Assembly (NCBI GenBank): GCA_003022485.1
Contig: PXTS01000027.1
Coordinates: 1 to 34,513, forward strand
Direction of reading: 5' to 3'
DNA length: 34,513 nucleotides
Origin: Bacteroidetes bacterium QS_8_68_28
Lineage (GTDB): Bacteria; Bacteroidota; Rhodothermia; Rhodothermales; Salinibacteraceae
Shown here piece after piece: positions 30,382 to 34,513 of the stretch. Positions within the stretch are counted from its first letter, which is position 1. Each line of letters starts with the position of its first letter. Both the position numbers and the translations under genes were made by a program. The notes beneath the pieces are model-generated. The model had not been told where the DNA came from. It worked only from the letters and a program-made list of their open reading frames with translations, and ran no database searches.

Positions 30382-31194
30382 CACTGCGCCGCGCCCCTCA
30401 AGCGCGCGCGCTAGGGTGGCCTCGTCGGCGTACTCCAGGTCTCCACCGATGGGCAGACCACGCGCAATGCGCGTGACGCTCACGCCCATCGGTTCGAGCA
30501 TCTGCTGGAGGTAATAGGCCGTCGTGTCGCCCTCCACGTTCGGGTTGACGGCAAGAATGATTTCCTGAACGTCTTCGCGCCCGGCGGGCAACTCGTCGAG
30601 GGACGTCCCGCCGCCGTTCTCGCCGGTTCCCTCTTCGGGAGAAGCGTTCTCGGCGGACTCGGGCTCGTCGTAGACGGCAGCGGCGGCTTCCTCTACGGCG
30701 CCGTTACCGCCGGTAGCGTCGTCGGCAGCGTTGCCGGCAGCGTTGCTGAGGGGGTCGCTGGGAGCGGGCGTCTCGGCGGCTTGCCCGAAGGACGAGTCGA
30801 TGCGGCGGGCCAGCGCGCGGATGTGCAGGTCGTCGGGGCCTACGCCGTCGAGGGGGGAGATCGCGCCACCCAGTACGTGGTAGACCCCGCGAAACTCGCC
30901 GGTACTCTCGACGGCCTGCACGTCGCTGGGCTCCTCGACGACGCAGATCACCGAATGGTCGCGCCGGGCGGAGCGGCAGATGTCGCAGGGGTCGCGGTCG
31001 GCCACGTTCCGGCAGACCGAGCAGCGCAGCACTTCGTCTTTTACGTCCAGCAGCGCGTCGGCGAGGGCCTCGACGTTCTCGCGCGGCATCTTGAGGACGT
31101 AGGCGGCCAGGCGCTGCGCGGTCTTGCGCCCCACCGAGGGAAGCTGCGCAAGCTGCTCGACGAGCGCCTCGACCGACTCGGAGGTGTACTGCAT
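30379..31194 (-). CDS. recR: Recombination mediator RecR with acidic insertion
   Basis: A 271-residue protein; usual RecR is about 200. RecR with RecO loads RecA onto gapped DNA. Helix-hairpin-helix [20 protein letters not shown] (15-34), zinc cysteines C58, C61, C70 and C73, and the Toprim domain from [20 protein letters not shown] with [19 protein letters not shown]. Residues about 135-207 are an added Ala/Glu/Gly/Asn-rich acidic stretch splitting the Toprim domain before [19 protein letters not shown]. The ending [20 protein letters not shown] is normal. ATG at 31194 is chosen since HhH spacing is right; the longer open frame upstream crosses ybaB. It lies in the ybaB-dnaX cluster. Confidence 0.95.
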   Translation of the reverse strand: MQYTSESVEALVEQLAQLPSVGRKTAQRLAAYVLKMPRENVEALADALLDVKDEVLRCSVCRNVADRDPCDICRSARRDHSVICVVEEPSDVQAVESTGEFRGVYHVLGGAISPLDGVGPDDLHIRALARRIDSSFGQAAETPAPSDPLSNAAGNAADDATGGNGAVEEAAAAVYDEPESAENASPEEGTGENGGGTSLDELPAGREDVQEIILAVNPNVEGDTTAYYLQQMLEPMGVSVTRIARGLPIGGDLEYADEATLARALEGRGAV

Positions 31195-31202
31195 GGCTTC
31201 GC

Positions 31203-31272
31203 AGTTGGCGAGTTGGGGAGGGGTTGGGTTTCGTTGAAAAACCCCGAACTCCAAACCCGAAACACCGAGCTG
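31203..31272. repeat. Paired heptad arms between ybaB and recR
   Basis: Left arm 31203-31237: AGTTGGC, GAGTTGG, GGAGGGG, TTGGGTT, TCGTTGA. Right arm 31238-31272: AAAACCC, CGAACTC, CAAACCC, GAAACAC, CGAGCTG. The two arms abut and are imperfect inverted copies (GAGTTGG against CGAACTC). The right arm ends three bases before the ybaB stop. Confidence 0.8.
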
Positions 31273-31274
31273 GC

Positions 31275-31649
31275 TCACAGCCCCAGGTTGCTCAGGTCCA
31301 TGCCGGGGGGGAGCATCGAGCCGGCCGCGCTCTGCATTTCGCGCTGGGCCATTTCGCTGGCCTCCTCCAGCGCTTTGTTGACGCCGGCGATCACCAAGTC
31401 CTCCAGCAGCTCTTTGTCGTCGGGGTCCACTGCGTCGGGCTCGATCTCGATGGCGGTGATCTTCTGCGCGCCGTTGGCGGTGACTTTCACCATGCCCCCG
31501 CCTGCTTCGGCGGTGACGCTTTTCTCGGCAAGCTCTTCCTGCATGTCGGACATGCGGTTTTGCATCTCCATCATCTTGCCGAACATCTCGCTCATGTTTG
31601 CGCCGCCGGGGCCCTGCCCGCCGGTGCCTTGACCAGAACCTTGTGCCAT
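31275..31649 (-). CDS. ybaB: YbaB/EbfC family nucleoid-associated protein
   Basis: A 124-residue DNA-binding dimer that bends or bridges DNA and is usually encoded between dnaX and recR, as here. The core starts at [20 protein letters not shown], followed by [40 protein letters not shown] and [18 protein letters not shown]. The first 18 residues are Gly/Gln-rich. Two starts are possible: ATG 31664 and ATG 31649. I choose 31649 because GAGG sits about 8 bases upstream, within the alternative start's coding region. Confidence 0.93.
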   Translation of the reverse strand: MAQGSGQGTGGQGPGGANMSEMFGKMMEMQNRMSDMQEELAEKSVTAEAGGGMVKVTANGAQKITAIEIEPDAVDPDDKELLEDLVIAGVNKALEEASEMAQREMQSAAGSMLPPGMDLSNLGL

Positions 31650-31752
31650 TGAAAGACCTCGCATGTAGAAAGAGAAAGCGGTGCAGCGCGCCTTTCGACG
31701 GGCGCACCTTCTCTGAACGGCAGGGCTGGGGGAGAAGGTCCGTGTGGGGCGC

Positions 31753-31822
31753 GGTCGAAGGTTGAACGGTTGAGGGGGAAGGGGGGCGGTAAGGAACCTT
31801 CAACTTTGAACGTTCAGCCTAC
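31753..31822. repeat. Paired GGTTGAA/AACCTTC heptad arms between dnaX and ybaB
   Basis: Left arm 31753-31787: GGTCGAA, GGTTGAA, CGGTTGA, GGGGGAA, GGGGGGC. Right arm 31795-31822: AACCTTC, AACTTTG, AACGTTC, AGCCTAC. GGTTGAA and AACCTTC-type units pair across a short spacer. The dnaX stop (CTA 31819-31821) is inside the last unit. Confidence 0.8.
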
Positions 31823-34122
31823 CACGCCATTTCGCCGCCGAACTCCTCGAAGACCGCCTGCACGACGGGATGCTCCTCGCGCAGCTTCTGCATGACGGCA
31901 TGCGGGTCGGCAGGAGCGTCTTCGCCGTCCTCGCCGGGGGAAGAGGAGGAGTCGAGGGTGAGGTGCAGGGCCGAGGGCACGGTCACGCGCTCCGGCAGGT
32001 GTCGCTCGACGTGGCCGAGAAGAAACGACTCCTGGTCCAGCAGAAAGCGGCGGCTGAACTGGTTGGGCACAGCCACGGTGAGGGTGCCGGCGCTCAGCCC
32101 GACGGGGGCGGCGTCGCGCAGGCAGGAGGCCAGGTCGATGCGGTCGGTACGCACGTCCTGCACGAGGGCGTCCCAATGGGTGCGGAGCTGCTCGACGGCA
32201 CGCGCGTGCTTGCCGGCCCGTTCGCCGCTGGGAGCGTGCGCCGGGACCGCTGCCGACGGCGGCGTCGTCCCGCTGCCGCCTCCGTTGGAAGAGCGCGCCG
32301 CGGCGTCCCCTTCGGCGCTGCTTCTCGAAGGCCCCCCGCCCGGCCCGGCGTTTGACGAAGCGCCCCCGTTGTCGTCCGGAGGAGGGGCTGCATCGGAGAG
32401 GGCGGGCGGGTCGAAGATGTCGTCGTACTCGGGCGGGGGAGCGGTTTCTCCGGCTGAGGCTGACTCGCCCGGCGTGCTGCGTTCGGCAGGAGACGCTTCG
32501 CCGGGAGCGTCGGGGTTGAGGTTGGAAAAAGCGGGGGCGTCGCCGCCGGGGGCGTCGTTTTCTGCTTCGCTGCTGGAGGCTTCGCCGGGCGGGGCGTCGC
32601 CTGAAATGGGCTCGGCGGGCGGCCCCTGCACGCGGTCGCCCTCGGCTTCGGCCGGGGAGTCGTACGACGTTGGAGAAGCATCGCCGGTTGTTCCAGCCTC
32701 GGTGCCGGCGCCTCGTGCCGAGGCGTTCCCCGAGGCATCGGAAGCGTCTGACGGGGCACCGTCCGGGTCGGCGTTTGCCTCGCCCGTGGACGACGAGCCG
32801 CCCGTCGAGGCGTCGTTGCCGGAAAGGTCGGGCAGATCGCCCGCGTCGGCGCGCTGTTCGAGGCGGCGCAGCGTGGAGAGGGCCTCCTGGAGATCCGCCG
32901 CGTGCGGGAGGGAGGCCATCTTCAGGAGGGCCAGTTCGAGGCGAAGGCGCGGTTGCGCGCTCTGCTTGACCTCGTTCTCGGCCTCCCCGGCCACCATGAG
33001 AAGGCGCAGGAGATCGTCTTCGCTAAAGTCCTGCGCCGCCTCTTCGTAGCGCGCCCGCGTCGCGTCGGTCGCTTCGATGAGGTGCGTGTCCTCCATCGAG
33101 CGCGCCACGATCAGGTTGCGCAGGTGCTCGCTGAGGCCCGCCAGAAACTCCTGGAGGGCGTATCCGCGTCCCACGATCTCCTCGACGAGGCGCAGCATTC
33201 CGTCACTCGCGCCGCGCTGGACGTGGCCGGTGGCCCGGAAGTAGAGGTCCGCGTCCACCACGCCGAGGGCCTCCGCCAGTTCGTCGTGGCGCAGGGAGTC
33301 GCCGCAGAGACTGACGGCCTGGTCGAAGGCGGAAAGCGCGTCGCGCAGCGCCCCGTCGCCCTTGCGTGCCAGCAGCATCAGCGCCCCCTCGTCGGCGTCC
33401 ACGCTCTCCTGCTCGCAGATCCAGCGCAGGTGCCGCGCGATGCGCCCGGCCGGCACGCGCCGAAAGTCAAACCGCTGGCACCGTGACAGGATCGTCGGCA
33501 GGACCTTGTGCGGCTCGGTGGTGGCGAAGATAAACAGGACGTGCGGCGGGGGCTCCTCCAGCGTCTTGAGCAGGGCGTTGAACGCCTGGTTGCTCAGCAT
33601 GTGCACCTCGTCGACGATGTACACTTTCTTTTTGGTGCCCTGCGGCGGGACGCGCACCGTCTCGCGCAGGTCGCGGATATCGTCGACTTTGTTGTTGGAG
33701 GCGGCATCGAGCTCGAAGATGCCGAGGCTGCGGCCCGCCTCGAAGGAGCGGCACGACTCGCACGCGCGGCACGGCTCGGCCTCGTCGGGGCGTTCCTCGC
33801 GGGGCGTGGTGCAGTTGATCGCCTTCGCCAGGATGCGCGCGGCGGTGGTCTTGCCCACGCCCCGCGGCCCGCTAAAGAGGTAGGCGTGCGCCAGGCGGTC
33901 GAGGCGGAGGGCGTTCTTGAGCGTGTCGGTGACGTGCCCTTGCGCGACGAGCTCGCTAAAAAGCGCCGGGCGGTACTTGCGCGCAGTCACAAGGTATCGT
34001 GCCTCGGAGGCGCCGCCGCTCTGGGCGTTGCCCCCGGAGTTGCTTCCGCCCGGGGAGCCGGAGGAGGAAGAGTCGCCGGGCGCGCCCAGGGCGTCACCGA
34101 GAGAAGGAGCGTCGTCGGGCAT
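31819..34122 (-). CDS. dnaX: DNA polymerase III subunit gamma/tau
   Basis: A 767-residue clamp-loader ATPase. RKYRPALFSELVAQGHV (48-64), Walker A SGPRGVGKT (84-92), zinc cysteines C104, C118, C121 and C124, Walker B VYIVDEVHML (167-176), sensor ATTEPHKVLPTILSRCQRFD and domain III helices follow. Residues about 435-640 are a very long Ser/Gly/Ala/Pro/Glu/Asp linker, then a C-terminal domain (WDALVQDVRTDRIDLASCLR to FEEFGGEMAW) like tau domain V. The first 40 residues are Ser/Gly-rich. ATG at 34122 is preferred; one at 34179 would add a basic leader. No programmed-frameshift slip site was identified. It is upstream of ybaB and recR. Confidence 0.96.
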   Translation of the reverse strand: MPDDAPSLGDALGAPGDSSSSGSPGGSNSGGNAQSGGASEARYLVTARKYRPALFSELVAQGHVTDTLKNALRLDRLAHAYLFSGPRGVGKTTAARILAKAINCTTPREERPDEAEPCRACESCRSFEAGRSLGIFELDAASNNKVDDIRDLRETVRVPPQGTKKKVYIVDEVHMLSNQAFNALLKTLEEPPPHVLFIFATTEPHKVLPTILSRCQRFDFRRVPAGRIARHLRWICEQESVDADEGALMLLARKGDGALRDALSAFDQAVSLCGDSLRHDELAEALGVVDADLYFRATGHVQRGASDGMLRLVEEIVGRGYALQEFLAGLSEHLRNLIVARSMEDTHLIEATDATRARYEEAAQDFSEDDLLRLLMVAGEAENEVKQSAQPRLRLELALLKMASLPHAADLQEALSTLRRLEQRADAGDLPDLSGNDASTGGSSSTGEANADPDGAPSDASDASGNASARGAGTEAGTTGDASPTSYDSPAEAEGDRVQGPPAEPISGDAPPGEASSSEAENDAPGGDAPAFSNLNPDAPGEASPAERSTPGESASAGETAPPPEYDDIFDPPALSDAAPPPDDNGGASSNAGPGGGPSRSSAEGDAAARSSNGGGSGTTPPSAAVPAHAPSGERAGKHARAVEQLRTHWDALVQDVRTDRIDLASCLRDAAPVGLSAGTLTVAVPNQFSRRFLLDQESFLLGHVERHLPERVTVPSALHLTLDSSSSPGEDGEDAPADPHAVMQKLREEHPVVQAVFEEFGGEMAW

Positions 34123-34222
34123 CGAGCGGGGCCGGGGAAAGCGAAAGGGCGAGGCGCGCTTCCAAAACATAGCACCCACACCGGCCCCGGCGCAACGAGA
34201 AATGCGCCATTTCGGCCGCGCA

Positions 34223-34417
34223 TCACGGGCTCACCTCATTGTCCTTCTGCAACCGCCCCCTAAATCGGATTGAAGTGTGTCGTGCTACTTGGGTGAACCG
34301 AACGGCTCCGACGCGCCGCGTCTGCCCCTCTTTGAGCGGAACCTCTCCAATCTTTTGCCACTGGCCTTCGCGGCGCACTTTGCAGCGGAGCGCTTCGCAT
34401 CCGGCCCGGCGGTACAT
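34223..34417 (-). CDS. Possible small basic protein
   Basis: An open frame of 64 codons beginning two bases after the stop of the edge gene (TGAGAATG). The first half uses G/C third positions (RRAGCEALRCKVRREGQWQK), but the second half does not, and the C-terminus (RGRLQKDNEVSP) looks random. There is no recognisable domain or ribosome binding site. It may be a real small gene or just leftover open frame in the gap before dnaX. Confidence 0.25.
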   Translation of the reverse strand: MYRRAGCEALRCKVRREGQWQKIGEVPLKEGQTRRVGAVRFTQVARHTSIRFRGRLQKDNEVSP

Positions 34418-34419
34418 TC

Positions 34420-34513
34420 TCAGTCCGCGCCCTCGCCGCCGTCGGGCGCGAAGTTCGCTGGATGCACCGCCGTGTCGGGGAACGCCTCCAGGACCGGCCC
34501 GTCGGTCGTCACG
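34420..34513 (-). CDS. C-terminal end of a gene running off the window
   Basis: Reading leftwards from the edge in one frame gives about 30 codons ending in TGA at 34422-34420: residues TTDGPVLEAFPDTAVHP and ANFAPDGGEGAD. Almost every codon ends in G or C, as in the real genes here, and the peptide is acidic. A GTG at 34511 could even be its start, but a longer gene is more likely. The family is not recognised. Confidence 0.45.
   Translation of the reverse strand, partial: VTTDGPVLEAFPDTAVHPANFAPDGGEGAD

Noticed and set aside
31195-31803. 203-residue N-terminal extension of RecR
   Set aside because: It is the ybaB region read in another frame; RecR begins normally at 31194.
34223-34417. tRNA gene in the gap before dnaX
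   Set aside because: A GGTTCA stretch is present, but no acceptor stem, T-loop or anticodon arm could be drawn.

Overview
The window is high-GC (roughly two thirds by eye) bacterial chromosomal DNA. It most likely comes from a member of Rhodothermota/Bacteroidota (Rhodothermia, for example a Salinibacter relative). The pointers are a complete 2641-residue SprA, a type IX secretion outer-membrane translocon protein confined to the Bacteroidota/FCB group; a TonB-dependent receptor with an N-terminal carboxypeptidase-regulatory-like domain and the Bacteroidota-type plug; almost no Shine-Dalgarno sequences before starts (dodecin is the exception); and several acidic, low-complexity linkers. The species call is inference.

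Layout. 1-13.5 kb is almost all minus strand: TonB-dependent receptor, msrA, a propeller-like lipoprotein, a methyltransferase, then (plus strand) a dodecin, then minus again with a broken TSUP permease, a CtpA-type S41 protease, tatC, an orotate-PRTase-like protein, glyA, a small DUF4359-like protein, a DUF4159 protein and an FKBP/SlyD-like prolyl isomerase. 13.5-15.2 kb holds a likely gene remnant, a hairpin and an MthK-like potassium channel. 15.2-18.1 kb is a plus-strand group: exported protein, LytR_C protein, rsfS, lipoprotein, DUF423 protein. 18.1-27.3 kb is minus strand: small acidic protein, lipB and sprA. 27.6-29.1 kb is plus strand: NTF2-like lipoprotein and an SDR, which overlaps tail-to-tail a saccharopine-dehydrogenase-family gene. 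30.4-34.1 kb is recR, ybaB and dnaX, a classic recombination/replication cluster, followed at the right edge by the C-terminus of another gene.

The genes are mostly core housekeeping and envelope functions. I see no defence island, CRISPR array, prophage, rRNA or tRNA. SprA, TatC, the TonB receptor, CtpA and the lipoproteins give the window a cell-envelope flavour, but they are separate units rather than one pathway.

The most unusual structure is between the genes. More than ten gaps are filled with degenerate DNA repeating with a strict seven-base period. Most gaps have two arms, one next to the start codon of one gene and one running into the stop codon of its neighbour, and the arms are imperfect inverted copies of each other. 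The heptad sequence differs from gap to gap while the period stays constant. They resemble the heptanucleotide STRR repeats of cyanobacteria, but the paired-arm layout and the stop codons inside the repeats seem distinctive. One tract supplies the start codon and first residues of a lipoprotein gene.
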